Of a stretch of DNA of 64,000 bases, positions 1 to 11,666 are shown piece after piece (position 1 is the stretch's first letter; each line of letters begins with the position of its first letter). The position numbers and the translations under genes are program-made. The DNA is from Cryptomeria japonica. Taxonomy: Eukaryota; Streptophyta; Pinopsida; Cupressales; Cupressaceae. The stretch covers positions 879,751,220 through 879,815,219 of the forward strand of contig NC_081409.1 of assembly GCF_030272615.1 (NCBI RefSeq), read 5' to 3'. Under the pieces are notes generated by a model. That model searched no databases. It saw only the letters and a program-made list of their open reading frames with translations, and was not told the DNA's origin.

Positions 1-1393
1 GTAAACTTAGACAAAAGAAGCTTTTCCCTAATATCTTTTTGCAATTAGAATTGAAAATTATTTGAATATCATTATTAAGTACATGAAAATAAATTTGAGC
101 ACACAAATGCTTATATCTACCAATTAAATCAATCACTCTTTTCTTAACACCTTGTTTACAATGTATTAAATCAGCCAAAGTGATTTTAGGACCAATGTTA
201 TTTTAAAATTGTTGGATGAAAGAATTTGCTAGTTGTTGAAAAGAAGTGATTTAATAAGAAGGAAAAGAGAAATACCATTGTCAAGCCTTATCTCTTAGTG
301 TTCTTGTAAACAATTTTCCAAGCAATCTTTGATCATAAGCAAAATTAGTACACAAGGTTTGGAATGTTTTGACATGCATAAGAGGATCACCTTTTTCATT
401 ATAAAGTTCTAATTGAGGGACATCAACTTGCTTAGGTGGCATGACTTTAACAATATCAAGAGAAAGTGGGCTCACAACATCAAAGGTGGGCACACTAAAC
501 TTGGATTGACTCATGGAAGCAATTTGTTGTTGTAAGGAAGACATGATTTGAGCAAGATTGTTAATTGTCGCTTCGGTGGAAGAGTTGATGTTAGATATAG
601 TTGATTGAGAAGGTGTTGTGATGTTATTGAAAGAAAGCATGGATTGCTAATAAGGTGGTGAAACATTATAATAAGTAGGCATAGGAGATGATTGGGTAGG
701 AAATGGGACACTTAAAGGAGGAACAAAGTTATTGAAGGAATTGCCCCCTTGTGTCACATTGATTGGTTGAGGGATGATAGGAATTCTTATTGAAGACATA
801 GATAAATATGGAGGATTGAATGAAGAAGAGGGATCTACCCCATGACTAATTGTTATAGGAATGACATTTTCAATTTAAGTATCCATGATGTTGGAGGTGA
901 AAGTAGGAACACTAATCATAGGAGTAGTCAAAGGAATAGAAGGATTGGCTTGTGTTGAAGGTTGTGACTAACCTAGGGTTTCAACATAACTTTTGATAGG
1001 CATGACATTAGAATCAACCATATGTGCAATGCCATACAATATATCAATCCCATTGTTATCACTTTGAATCATGTGTTTAAGACATTCAATTAATGGAAGA
1101 GCTTCACTATTAGGATACTCTTGAGACACCCATTGTTGAAAGTTATCAAATTGGTTGTCCAATTTTGAAATTTGCTCTATAGAGAATCTAGTCAAAGCTT
1201 CTTCTTCATCATGGGATTCATCATTGGGATAAATAGACACATGATTAGGAAGAGAAGAATTAGCATGATCCTCATTAAAGAAGTCACCCAAATTAGATTC
1301 CATCTCTTCGATAATTAAACCTTGGGAGGCCTTAATTCTAATGTTTCGTCTAATGGGGATGGTATAGGTAGGACTAATAGTGGTAAAACTCAT
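1..1393 (-). pseudogene. gag of gypsy element G1 (broken)
   Basis: Capsid-type polyprotein start. The first open piece (968-1393, 141 codons) is acidic and has no recognisable domain. A Ser/Thr/Pro-rich linker with stops follows. The piece at 281-640 ends in the Retrotrans_gag-type core: YNEKGDPLMHVKTFQTLC followed by RLLGKLFTRTLRDKA. Past a stop, the frame continues to the window edge with QWYFSFPSY and ITLADLIHCKQG, matching the order of the Retrotrans_gag family (PF03732). The start at 1393 is the first Met after the leader. In-frame stops at about 967, 650 and 280, and again further on, make it a pseudogene. No zinc knuckle is visible before the edge; in relative G2 it comes just before protease. 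Confidence 0.75.
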
Positions 1394-2444
1394 GCACTAG
1401 AGGGAAAGTTTAAATTTTGAATTTAGACTTATAGGAATGAAGCTTACAAAATTGAGTAATGTAAAACTTAAGCAAATAATGATTAAACAATTTGAACTTT
1501 GTTGGAGAGAGAAAAAAAGACATGCTTTCCACAAAAATAATTTTGGAGTAAATAAAAAGAAATTGGAATTTTAAAATTAGGGCCAAGGGGATACCACTTA
1601 ATTTTAAAATTAACAGAATTTTTAATATTAGGGCAGATTAAAATTAACCTCTTAATTTTAAAAATTGCCTTGAACTTTGAAATGTTGAATTTTGGAGGTA
1701 TTTTTGATTCAAGAGGGATCAAAAATCAATAAAATTAGCCAATCTTATGGATTTAGGATATTAAATATAGTCATAAAAATTTCACAAAATTTCAAGAAAA
1801 AAGCCGAGGACCGTGGCCGGAATACACATGCTCCAACCAACTTTTTTCGAAATTTTCAAGGATGAATATTATGATGATTTCAAAGCTAACCCTCAAAGAT
1901 TGGTGAATTTGATGATCTCTAGATAGGAGAAATGAAGGTTTAAATGTGAAAATAGGACCCTATTAGGGTTTTGAAGAAAAAGAGGAATTGAATTGCAAAT
2001 TTGAAAAAAACGTCAAACCTAATGGATAGGGACACCTTAGAAAATGTTTAGAAATCTAAATTTGAATGAAATTGATTGAAATTTGCACAAAATCCAATTA
2101 AATTTGAAAATTATAGGAATGAAGACAAGTCTTAAGAAGTCACAAATCTGAAAATTAAATGGAAATCCAATTTTTGTACAAGTTCAAGATGATTGTTGAA
2201 AATTAGGGTTTTAACCATTAACCACTTAATTTTTTAAATTTGATTTGCAAATTGAACAAGATGATGGAGAAATTGAATTTGACAATTTTTAGATCTAAGA
2301 TGACAACAAGCAATTTTTACAAATCACAAGTTCAATTCCAATTTTAAAACTAGGCCTTTTAATGATTTAACCACTAAGTTTGCAAAAAACTTAAACTTGC
2401 AAATTAAAATTATGCAATTTTGTTCAAAGGAATGCATGAAAGAT
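1394..2444 (-). other. Non-coding leader of G1
   Basis: About 1 kb between primer site and gag. It is very A/T-rich with long runs of AAATTT-like words and no coding frame I can support. A short open frame at 1483-1722 is low-complexity and is not called. Confidence 0.6.
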
Positions 2445-2457
2445 GTCAGGTTCACCA
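2445..2457 (-). other. Primer-binding site of G1 (tRNA-Trp type)
   Basis: On the minus strand this reads TGGTGAACCTGAC, three bases from the LTR edge. The same 13 bases begin the PBS of element T at 7478, where the match to a plant tRNA-Trp 3' end extends into the T arm. Here the match stops after 13 bases. Confidence 0.7.
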
Positions 2458-2460
2458 AAA

Positions 2461-3693
2461 TGTAATGGTGGAAAAGATGATGTGAAAGAGAGATCAAGAT
2501 GAAAGCTACCCTTTCCCTCCAAAGAGAGATGAGAGTTTCACTACGGATTTCCCTTCAAACACTTTTCACCCATTACATTGGAAGAGGGGAGGAATAATTC
2601 AGTAGATTCAACCTCCAAGGAAGAAGATTGAATTCTAAATGAAATATGAATGATAAGTTAATCCCCTATTCTTCTTGGAATGGAAGACAGTTGATTGAAT
2701 TGTGTATTAAAACTAAGTACAAAAGTGACAAAGAAGTGACTATAACTCAAGATCGGGGTATGGGATGAAGCTGTGCACTTGGATCTGGAAATAATATGTC
2801 AAGACGAAGCTGCCTTGAAAATTTGAGAAAAAGTCACCCAAACCATGGCAGGAATGTACACGGTCCTTTGAAAAATTGACGAAATGAAAAGGATTTTTCT
2901 GTCTCTACCAATGGAGTCCAAATCTGAAAGTATAGTTGTGCACCTGCAACCTACACATAGAAAAGAGAGGAAAAGGGGTTGAGATTGGGGGTTTGTCTTC
3001 AGGTCAAACCCCAGTTTTGGAATTAACCAAATGATGAAAGAAAATACTTGCAAGTAAATATAAATGAAAGACTGAAATGTAAATCATCTCAAGGCAGGTT
3101 GTGATAGAGATGTTGATGTAATTGTTTGAATGAAGTTGAATATTGAAATGGATCTCCTCCTCAATGTTTGAATCCTTGACTTTAATGCAACACCTAGCCA
3201 TGAAGGGAGACTTGAGATGCTCAATGCTTGAAAGGGATGCTTGAATGCTTGAATACTCTTGAATGCTTGATTGTTTGAATTGTGATCTCATGAACTTATG
3301 GATGCTTCTTGTTATTCAAACTTATGAAAATGAGAGGGTAAATGCAACATTTATCCTCATCAATTAGGGTTAATGAAACTGGTTTTCATCACGGGTCGAC
3401 ATCGGGGAAGTTTTCCTTCTCAAAGTGTAGCCCCCAATGGAATAGTAGCAAAAAAGGGTAGGGGGATAGGGGTGCCACACCCCTATCCAAGGAGGGACAG
3501 GGGTGCCATGCCCCTGTCCTACCCTTTTTTGTAGGACAAAATGTGGACAGGGTGATGTAGAGGCCAAGGAAGAAGTTGATTTCGATGGTTGAGCAGTCTT
3601 TGGTCTCCGATCAGGCTAGGGGATTTGATCTCGCATGCATGAGGACTCTAATATGGTAAAAAATTGTGAGGGTCATGATTTTATGATACTACA
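2461..3693 (-). repeat. 5' LTR of gypsy element G1
   Basis: 1,233 bp, starting TGTAATGG and ending ACTACA on the plus strand, so both ends carry the TGTA/TACA inverted termini. The left edge is fixed by the adjacent PBS and the right edge by the end of homology with the G2 LTR at 61493. It carries a strong folded palindrome at 3450-3530. Confidence 0.8.
3450..3530. other. Three-stem palindrome in the G1 LTR
   Basis: An 11-bp outer stem (3450-3460 with 3520-3530) encloses two hairpins: 3464-3474 with 3478-3488 (11 bp, loop CCA) and 3495-3503 with 3511-3519 (9 bp, 7-base loop). All three stems are perfect. The arms centre on GGGGTG/CACCCC words. In the G2 LTR the matching stretch (about 61275-61333) has kept only part of it. 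Confidence 0.8.
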
Positions 3694-5137
3694 AGTACCA
3701 ATAACATTCTTATATTTAGGTCTAGGCACAACCTCCCATGTATTATTATTTTCAATCTGATCTAATTCTGCTTCCATAGCTCTCATCCAATTTTCATCTT
3801 TGCAAGCCTCAACAACATCTTTAGGTTCAATTTTAGGAATTAAACATACCTCTTCAACAACTAGCCTTCTTCTAGTCATTGCACCTTTATTTTTTATCTC
3901 CAATAATCTAATTTTCTGAATGATTCAATCTTACATACCTTAGAGTCTTTTGATTGTTCTGATTTTTCAGGTTCCCGCACCTCTCCACTAGCAACAGAAG
4001 CATCTGGATTAATTGTCTCTATCAAATCAATTTTCTTCAACTCTTCAGTTTGAATAGGCATTATAACAACATATACTGACCATCATCATATCCATATGCT
4101 CTGATCTCTTTTTCAAGGTTGTCATCAACCTTCACATTTGCACTTTCTACTATCTTCCTTAGTCTCTTACTGTAGCACCAGTAGGCTTTGCTCTTTATTG
4201 AGTATCCCAAGAAAATTCCTTCATCACTTCTTTCATTAAACTTTTGTATATCCTTATCCCTCTCAATTTAACACTTTCTACCAAACATTTTAAAATATCT
4301 TACAGTAGGAACATGACCAAACCATAGATCATAAGGAGTCTTACCCGTATCACCTTTTATATGAGCTCGGTTGAATGTATAAACAATAGTGCTAATAGCT
4401 TCTCTCCAATAGATCTTCAAAATATTCCCTTCAATCAATAGGGTCCTTGCGGCATCTAAGATAGTTATGGTCTTCCTTTCAACAAATCTATTCTGCTATG
4501 GGGTTCTATGAGCAGATAATTGTCTTCTAATCCCATGCTTCTCATAGAATGAATCAAAATCACCAAAATAAAATTCTCCTCCTCTGTCAGATCCGAGACA
4601 TTTCATCTTCAATCTCGACTCAATCTCAACCATTGCTTTGAATATCTTGAATTTGTCTAATGCTTCAGATTTCTCCATCAAAAAGGAAACCCACATCATC
4701 CTGGAATAATCAACAATTAGCAACATAAAATATTTGTCTCCTTGCACACTTCTAACATTTGTAGGTTTACATAGGTTAGTATGGACAAGATCTAGCAATC
4801 CATCAGATGTGTACTGCTTGCTCTTGAAAGAAATTCTTGTTTTCTTACCCAGTTGACATTCCTTACATACCGGATTAGCAAGATTAATAATATTAGGCAG
4901 ATCCCTAACAGTTTGTATAGAGATGATCTTAATCATTGAATTAAAATTAACATGACACATTCTCCTATGCCATAACCAAGTTTCATCAATATGAGCAATC
5001 AAGCAACTTTTCTCACTAGCATTCAAATGAAAGGTATTACCTTTAGTCTTAGTTCTAGATGCAATCTCTATATCGGAGGCATTTAGGATCTTAAATTTAC
5101 CATTATTAAATTGTAAATCATAACCTTTGTCAGCCAT
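3694..5137 (-). pseudogene. Copia F integrase and RT start (broken)
   Basis: The 4496-5137 piece (213 codons) has the pre-integrase zinc region (WLWHRRMCHVNF, then CKECQLGKKT) and the integrase core. The usual HTDLC first catalytic Asp is Asn here (HTNLC). The second is kept in LGSDRGGEF. After a stop at the RTP motif the frame continues to about 4080 with the WREAI, GRKC and DEGIFLGYS signatures of the copia integrase tail. RT begins at about 3903 with a TWEVVPRP motif of the RVT_2 family and is cut at 3694 by the G1 LTR. The mutated catalytic Asp and the stops show it is inactive. Confidence 0.8.
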
Positions 5138-6051
5138 CTATCCAACAATTAAAATATTATTCTTCGAACCTTCAACATATAAGACATCATCAGTGTTATG
5201 TTTATCAAATTTATTATGTCTATCATATTTAGCCATTGTCTCCGAGCACCTAGAAGCAAAATGCCCTATCTTATTACAAGAGAAACATTTCGAAGGAAAT
5301 TTTCCATCATACTTACCATCTCCCTTAGGAAATATTTGGGACATCAATACTTCAAGCTCTTCCAATTCTCTTTCTTTCTCTTCCATTTCTCTACTCTCTC
5401 TTTCATATCTAGATATTTTGCATTAATCAGGATCATACTTCTCCTTTCTAGATAAAAAATGCTCTAAATATTGTCTTAGAATTTCCATGTGATTCACCAA
5501 ACTCTCTTAGTTCAAATGTAGGAATCTTTCCAACCAACATATCTCTTGTCATAGCAGTCACATTCTGGATCTCATCAATAGCAGCTACCTTATGTTTATA
5601 AGCACCTAAGGCAAAGATCTCAGCACCTTAGCAATAATTTCATCTTCTTCAAGGGTTCCCCTAGCACATCTGATACCTATGACAAGATCATTCACCTCAG
5701 CCATGAAAGTGTATATGCCCCCATCTTCTCCCATATCCAACATCTCATATTTCCCTTTGAAACTCTACAACTTAGAAAATTTGACTTATTTATCTCCTTT
5801 ATACAGGGTTTCAAGCTTCACTCAAATCTCATGTGCGGTATGAAGTCCCATTACATTTGTCATCTCTGAATTAGTTAAGGCACTCAACAATGCTTCCTTC
5901 TCTCTAATTTTATTTTCAACTTCCTTGATCTCATCAGCTGTAACCGGTCCATTCTAAGGAATAGAATAGGCATTCTTTGTAGTCTACTAGTAATCTTCTC
6001 CAAGACATCTCAAGTGCACCTCCATCTGGTTTTTCCATATATCATAGTTAC
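5138..6051 (-). pseudogene. Copia F gag with CCHC knuckle (broken)
   Basis: The right end reads YDIWKNQMEVHLRC, the conserved copia gag N-terminus, followed by a UBN2-type capsid region broken by several stops. The last open piece (5138-5386) has a Glu-rich helix and one CCHC knuckle, CFSCNKIGHFASRC. The downstream frame then enters DDVLYVEGSKNN, so roughly 80 to 100 codons with the protease active site seem to have been lost. I cannot tell whether that happened before or after insertion. Confidence 0.75.
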
Positions 6052-7475
6052 TTTAGTCACATAAATCTGTCAATTTAATTAAATGAATATTTACTATTTA
6101 TTTGATTATTAAATCCATCAGCCAATAGTTAATTAAATTAACATTTAATTAATTCATCCCTAAAACTCTTCTTCTATTAACTAGATAAATTATTCAATTT
6201 ATTTAATTAATTCATTAAACAATACCCTCTAAACCAATTAAATAAATAATCATATTTATTTAATTCAACCCCTTTCTTCTTTTAAATAAATAAATTAAAC
6301 ATTTATTTAAATCCCAAAACTACCCCCCCACTTGCATTCTCCTAAAAATGCAAGTTGCAACCACAATTGAAATAAATTAATTTTATTTTAAATTAAATCC
6401 TATTTTCCCTCACCCACCAAACCCACTTGCAATCCTAAATCCCCTTCTAGACTCTTCTAACCATCTTCTAAATTCTTCTAACCACCCCTAATTAGCCTAA
6501 ACCCATCCCCTAATTATTGTCACATTCCTAAGCAACTTGGGGTCACTTCTCAAAGCCTCAAAGTCTTTGAAAAGTATTAAAGGCTTTGTATCTCCAACAA
6601 GTTAACCCCTAAAGTCTTCCAAACATTTACACAACCACTTATGACTCTTACATAACCATTAATGGTCAACTCAACCTTCTTACATGGATGGAGGTTTTTG
6701 TCTAACTCAACCTTCATCTTTACCCTTGGTTATCCCTTTAACCTTTGCACAAGAGTTTACCCCTTGGATAAAAGCTTTATCTAATGTATGACTCTAACTC
6801 AATCCAAACCTTACCTCCTAAGGTAACCCTCATGTCATCTTAGGTATTTAATGCCTCTTCCATCTCATGTTGACACTTGTCATCCTGGGATTGGGTTGAA
6901 AGCCCTGACATGGATCACAAACCCATCAATCCTGACCCTTGCTCAGATTACTCAATCTCAGTCATCCATTGCTCTATTTTTTCTATAAATGGAGCTCATT
7001 CCTTCATAATCCAAAATCTTGAAAAACCTTGTGAGCATCTAAGTTATAGTGAATTTTAGAGAGCATTCTAGCATTATTCATATTGTCTTTTGGCTATAAT
7101 TAATATTAGTTAATTACATAAATATCTCATATTTAGTTTGTTTTACACTTGCATTGGTATAGTTAAAAACATTTTCAATCTTGAATCTCCATAAGACATC
7201 CAGAATAGTGCAAAAAGCTACTGAGAGGTACACTCATTTGGAACTTGGAGAGGAGAGGAAAAAGGGAGGTGTAGCTACAAACATGGTGGAGGGTATTTGG
7301 AAATGTCTTATTGCATTTCTTAGTTTTGTTAAGCTTTCTATTTTGTTTTTGGTGTCTCTCTTGATATGCTTGCTTAGGATAGTCTTGAATTTATGATTTC
7401 TAACACTAGCACTTGGATTGTTTCTTTGATTGTTTGTGTTTGTCTTCCTAATGCATCCTTTTTTGCAGAGCATCA
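6052..7475 (+). repeat. 5' LTR of element T
   Basis: About 1,424 bp. The left edge aligns with TGTAGTCACATAAATC at 22675, but the first G is mutated (TTTAGTCAC). The right edge is placed at ...GAGCATCA, two bases before the PBS. The 3' copy ends early, so it cannot confirm this edge. Confidence 0.8.
6984..6990 (+). promoter_or_regulatory. Candidate LTR TATA box of element T
   Basis: TATAAAT, conserved in the 3' LTR at 23624-23630 and followed in both by GGAGCTCATTCC. A U3 promoter here would leave about 490 bp to the PBS. Inferred from position and conservation only. Confidence 0.5.
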
Positions 7476-7477
7476 TT

Positions 7478-7503
7478 TGGTGAACCTGACGTGAATCGAA
7501 CAC
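7478..7503 (+). other. Primer-binding site of element T (tRNA-Trp)
   Basis: Begins TGGTGAACCTGAC and continues for 26 bases. The reverse complement has the geometry of a tRNA 3' half: T stem, TTCGATT T loop, acceptor strand, discriminator A and CCA. From memory it agrees with plant tRNA-Trp(CCA) with one mismatch in the acceptor stem. Confidence 0.75.
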
Positions 7504-7593
7504 AAAACCTTCTGATTAATTTTTGATAAACTACTAACTTTTCTTGTTTTAATTTACACACAGGTCACGGTTTCGCGCCATTGATCACGCTCT

Positions 7594-7881
7594 AGCGCCT
7601 TTAAAAATTGGTGGTTTAGCGCTATTGTTCACCAGAATAGTGCTATTGTCTTCCAACTGGCAATATCATCCTTCTTAGAGCGCTATTGAACATTAAATAG
7701 CGCTATTTTGTTTAGTTTTAGCGCTTTTGCGCTCTTTGTTTGACATAATTTATTCTGTTTGATATAGTCTTTTAGCGCTTTTGTATTTCTTGTAGTGCCG
7801 TTGTATTTATTTTAGTGCTTATGTCATTAATATAGTGCTTTCATGTTAAATAGCACTTTTGTTTGCACACAGAGTAGCGCT
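7594..7881. repeat. AGCGCT palindrome array, 5' leader of T
   Basis: Exact AGCGCT at 7618, 7679, 7699, 7720, 7774 and 7876. Near matches (AGTGCT, AGCGCC, AGTGCC or AGCACT) lie at 7594, 7639, 7794, 7814, 7834 and 7852. The usual context is T-AGCGCT-ATTG or T-AGCGCT-TTTG, at intervals of about 20 to 60 bp. A second array in the opposite orientation lies at 21798-22113. Confidence 0.85.
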
Positions 7882-10248
7882 ATTATAACAGAGAGTTGTA
7901 AAACTTTTTTTTGTAACCAAAAAATCAAAAAGCATTTAGGCTTGTAGAATCCCACCAAAGCTTCATTTTTCATTTTATTTTACTAACTGTTTGTCTTTTG
8001 TGTAGGTTTTTAAATTAGATTAGGAAGTAAATTTATCTTTTCACTAACTTTTCAAAGTTGGCTTAAAATGAATTCATTTTCTATTTTAGCTTAAATAAAC
8101 TTCACATTTCCTTTTGGGGTATAAAATGAATCACATATTTTGTTTGGGCTTATAAAAAGAACCTCACTTGTCAAGTTAAAAAAAGAACCACAAAATCAAA
8201 CCCAACAAAATTTCATTTTTTTGCAAGTTAGGATTTATTTTGGGCAAGTTTAAAAAGAACAAACCAACATTTTGTTTGGGGTAAGTTTAAAAGAAACAAA
8301 CCATTTGTCACTTCAAGTTCCAAAAGTGATTTATTTCAAAGAAAAACGTGTTTCAAATTCAGTTGACTAGGATTTCAAGTTCCTAGATAAACAACATTTT
8401 GCCTTAAAGGATTAAAAATGAACACCATGATTGTTGGAGAAACATCTCCAAATAGTTAGATCACATTGCTATAACTTGGTTAAAAACAACAAGTGTTTTT
8501 GGTGATTGGCATACTTGTACAAAGTTTGTCGAGTGGTCCTACTTCTAACACACACTATCCTCTCCCTTGGCTTTCATGGTCCTAGGTGCAAGAGAAAAGT
8601 GTTAGTAACACTCAAAATTGTATCTTTTTAAGAGAGGCCTGCCAAGAAACACATCACTCTTGGGAACGACCTCCCGTGGTAAATCCTTCGAGCCACTATA
8701 GAAATTAGGTGAGAGAAAAAGCTATAGCCTTGGGTATAGCTGTTCCTACAGTGTAACTTGCTGAAAGGACATATGGGACCGTTCTATTGATTGAGGATAT
8801 TTGTGAAAAATTAAGTGCAAGAGCATAGATGGTTTTTCTCCCAAGATACTCACCATACATATTTCCTTGAGTAGAAACAAGAATTTTTGAAAGGTTACTT
8901 GTAGCTTGATAAAAGTGGTGACTCCCCCATCATAGGGATCATCTAGTTGTTATACTCACGTAAGACTTAGTATATCACATCCTTACTTGCCATGATGGGA
9001 TTCATAAGGTATGTAGTACCAAAGTTGAAGAAATATAAAGATGTGGGCTGAAAAGATCGCAACTGGCCAATTGACCTTAGGGATAAAAAGTGCTCGACTT
9101 GTCTTTGTATTGTTGTTAGACCAGTCCAAATTTAAGCTGACTTCAGGCTTTGGAAACATCTAAAATATACTTTATAAAAAGGGGTCAAAAATTTCAAAAA
9201 TTGGGTTGATTTAGACCCATACCTATTTGTGTCTTTTGAGGCAACATTATTGTGCTTGTGTGCTTGCTCTGTTTTCTTGACAAAGAAATTCAAAACAAGT
9301 ATTCATCCAACACAAATTTTCATCCAACATTTGACCAACACAAAACATCAAAACAAAGTGCAAACAAGATAGCAAATTATATGACCATCCTTCAAATCTT
9401 GAGAAAGAGGAATCTTCATCAACATATCAATTTGAAGAGAAGACCATTGAGTTCAAAGGATTTTTGTTTGAAAGAAGGAAATTTTTCTATCTCAATAGAC
9501 AAATTTTTATCTCACACAGATCCTTCTTATGTCATATACGTATATATCTTCAAGGAAAATCCAACGAGTTTGATAAAGAGCCTTTGAATAATAGAGCTTT
9601 TACTCACTATAGATATTTGAGTTATCATAAAAATAAAGGAGGCAAAATCAACCCTACTTTATTTCCAAACATCAGCATTACATATAATATAGCTCAGGAA
9701 GAACCACCAACCCTTGAACTAGAAGAGGAAGAATTTGTCTCATTTGTGACACAAAGTTTTTATTGAAGTTCCCATTCTATCCACTCTCACATTTCATACA
9801 TCATCAATCCATTTCAACTCTCGAAACATAAAAAGGTCTTGTCTTAAGTTCTTTTTAGATATTGCTTAAATCAAAACAACACATCACTTTTTAAAGTGTT
9901 TCTACATCTAGGATAAATCATCCTAAGAAACATCTCTACGCAGGTTAAAACTAGTATATGAGTGCATCCTCTCATTTTTAGGTAGCCTGGTTTGTAACAC
10001 ATCTCAAACCTTGCTATAGCTTATCACATCAAAATTATTGAAAACACTAAAAGCAATTCATAAAAGAACTTTGGTAACATCAAACCTTCAGTGTTAGAGA
10101 TCCATCTTCTAAAAACACTTCACAAAACATTTATCTCTCATTCCATCACCAACTCATATCACTTTCACCAAACTTCAAAAACAACTTTCACACAAAATGG
10201 CTCACACCAGATCGAAAACCAAACAAATAGAGATCGAAGAAGAGGAGG
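7882..10248 (+). other. Long leader of element T, no gene
   Basis: About 2.4 kb between the AGCGCT array and gag. Short open frames at 9252-9587 and 9464-9766 overlap in different frames and resemble nothing I know. The stretch at 8430-9240 is richer in GC and has several short inverted words, suggesting structured leader RNA. Another Met at 10197 lies in a different frame from gag and stops after 23 codons. Confidence 0.55.
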
Positions 10249-11612
10249 ATGGAAAATCTCAATGAATTTCAAGAAGCCATTGGAGGAGGTACAAATGAGG
10301 AAGATCCTAGTACTCCCACTCCTGAAGAAATAGAAAGAGCACAACACAACCCCCTCTTCAATTGACTTTTCGATGAAACCCTCAAAAACAATGCAGATGC
10401 TCATTTTTTGAGACTTTCTCAAGAGGGAGCTAAACTACCCTTTGATTTTGATATCGCACAATTACGACAAGAATCAGAAAACCATAGCTGTAATGAGCTT
10501 GGAAGAGGTTGAGATCACTTCAAATATGACCTTAACTAAGGAAATCCCCCACCTCCTCCTCCTAACGAAATAGACATGTTGCGGCAACAAGTCGAGAATC
10601 TCACCCAACAACTCCAGAGTGGTGTGAAAACTACCCGATTTTCACTTAACGATACTTGTCCCTATCCCTTTGATAGGAATCTACATATGCCACCTTTTCT
10701 GCAAGGGTTTAAAACACCTAAGTTTGAAACTTATCAGGGAAAAGGAGACCCTAGAGATCATATCCGATAATTTCACTCAGCTTGCCTAGAAGTGGCATAT
10801 GAAGACACATATTTAATGCGCCTCTTTCCCCGGACTTTGGTGGGGACAAGCACACAATGGTTTTATTGGTTACTAGGTGACATTAGGACATTTGAAGAAC
10901 TAGGCCAAAAGTTCATCACACATTATTCACACAACATAGAACACAATGTTACCATGGCAGATCTTTGTAATATCAAACAAAAGCCATGGGAGCTATTTTC
11001 AGCTTTCCTACAATGATGGAGGCAGCTATCTAGTAGATGTTCTCTTCATCTGCCTTAACAAGAGCTAGGGGAAATATTTATTTCCAACTTGAACGATGAA
11101 ATGGAATTTCACCTAGACATGAAGGGCATAGAGTCCTTTGAAGATGTGATCACTCAAGGATTAAAATGTGAACGAGCTCTTATCAAAAAGGGACTTATCA
11201 AGATATACAATGAACCAAAGGATGGCCCTTGCCCGCACTTTAACAGTGATAAACCTAACTTATGGAATAAGAACAAAAACATTGTCAATGATGGAGTTAC
11301 AGATGCAAGGACCATAAAGAGTGCACAACCTATGGTCAGATTTGTGAGGCAAAATCCCCCTCTTAAAAACAACATTGCTCCTCTACAAAATCAAACTGTA
11401 CATACACACCCTCAGGGAAACCCATCGAAATGGTGTTGTGTCAATTGGTCTCTTCAAATCTGATAACCTTACCCAAGACATCTAACTATGAACCTCAGGT
11501 CAAACCTCCATGGTGGAGAGATAATGAACATTGCAAATTCCACCAAGGGAAAGGGCATAAAACAAGTAACTGCCATAGACTGAAACATCTTGTTCAAGAT
11601 CTTATTGATTGA
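10249..11612 (+). pseudogene. gag of element T (broken)
   Basis: Capsid and nucleocapsid polyprotein of a Ty3-gypsy element. The start at 10249 (MENLNEFQEAIGGG) is the first Met in the frame used downstream. The capsid core runs from 10576 to 11463, with FETYQGKGDPRDHIR and then TLVGTSTQWFYWL and IKQKPWELFSAF, matching the Retrotrans_gag order. After a frameshift near 11450 comes a gag knuckle, CKFHQGKGHKTSNCHRLK, the CxxH...GHxTxxC form typical of Tat/Athila-type gag. Stops fall at 10363, at about 10490-10540, after 10770 and after 11016. Gag is followed closely by protease. Confidence 0.8.
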
Positions 11613-11666
11613 GGAGAAATTGAAATTGAAGGACACAACCCAAAAACCTCAAATAATGATCATCTC

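Larger units (their letters stand above)
1..3693 (-). mobile_element. Ty3-gypsy element G1, 5' part
   Basis: Left-running LTR retrotransposon whose 3' part lies outside the window. Reading the minus strand from 3693 the order is 5' LTR, primer site, about 1 kb leader, then gag. The LTR is the same family as the one at 60456-61493 (element G2): from 2626 to 3693 the two align almost end to end. G1 sits inside copia remnant F, because F's RT coding stops exactly at the LTR edge (3693/3694). Gag is broken by stops, so this copy is dead. Whether the family ever carried RT cannot be seen here; the G2 copy suggests it may not. Confidence 0.8.
3694..6051 (-). mobile_element. Ty1-copia remnant F
   Basis: Minus-strand copia internal region without LTRs. 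From right to left it has gag N-terminus, zinc knuckle, pre-integrase and integrase, then the start of RT. It is cut on the right by the 5' LTR of element T inside gag and on the left by G1 inside RT. The aspartic protease between zinc knuckle and pre-integrase is missing: the knuckle runs almost directly into DDVLYVEGSKNN, the stretch that normally follows protease. The neighbouring copias B and C still carry that protease. Confidence 0.8.

Noticed and set aside
7270-7279. TGTAGCTACA considered as the true 3' edge of the T 5' LTR
   Set aside because: It lies close to where the 3' LTR ends, but no primer site follows. The tRNA-Trp PBS at 7478 fixes the edge near 7475.
7594-7881. Array considered as CRISPR-like
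   Set aside because: Palindromic hexamers at irregular spacing in a plant retroelement leader; no constant repeat-spacer structure.
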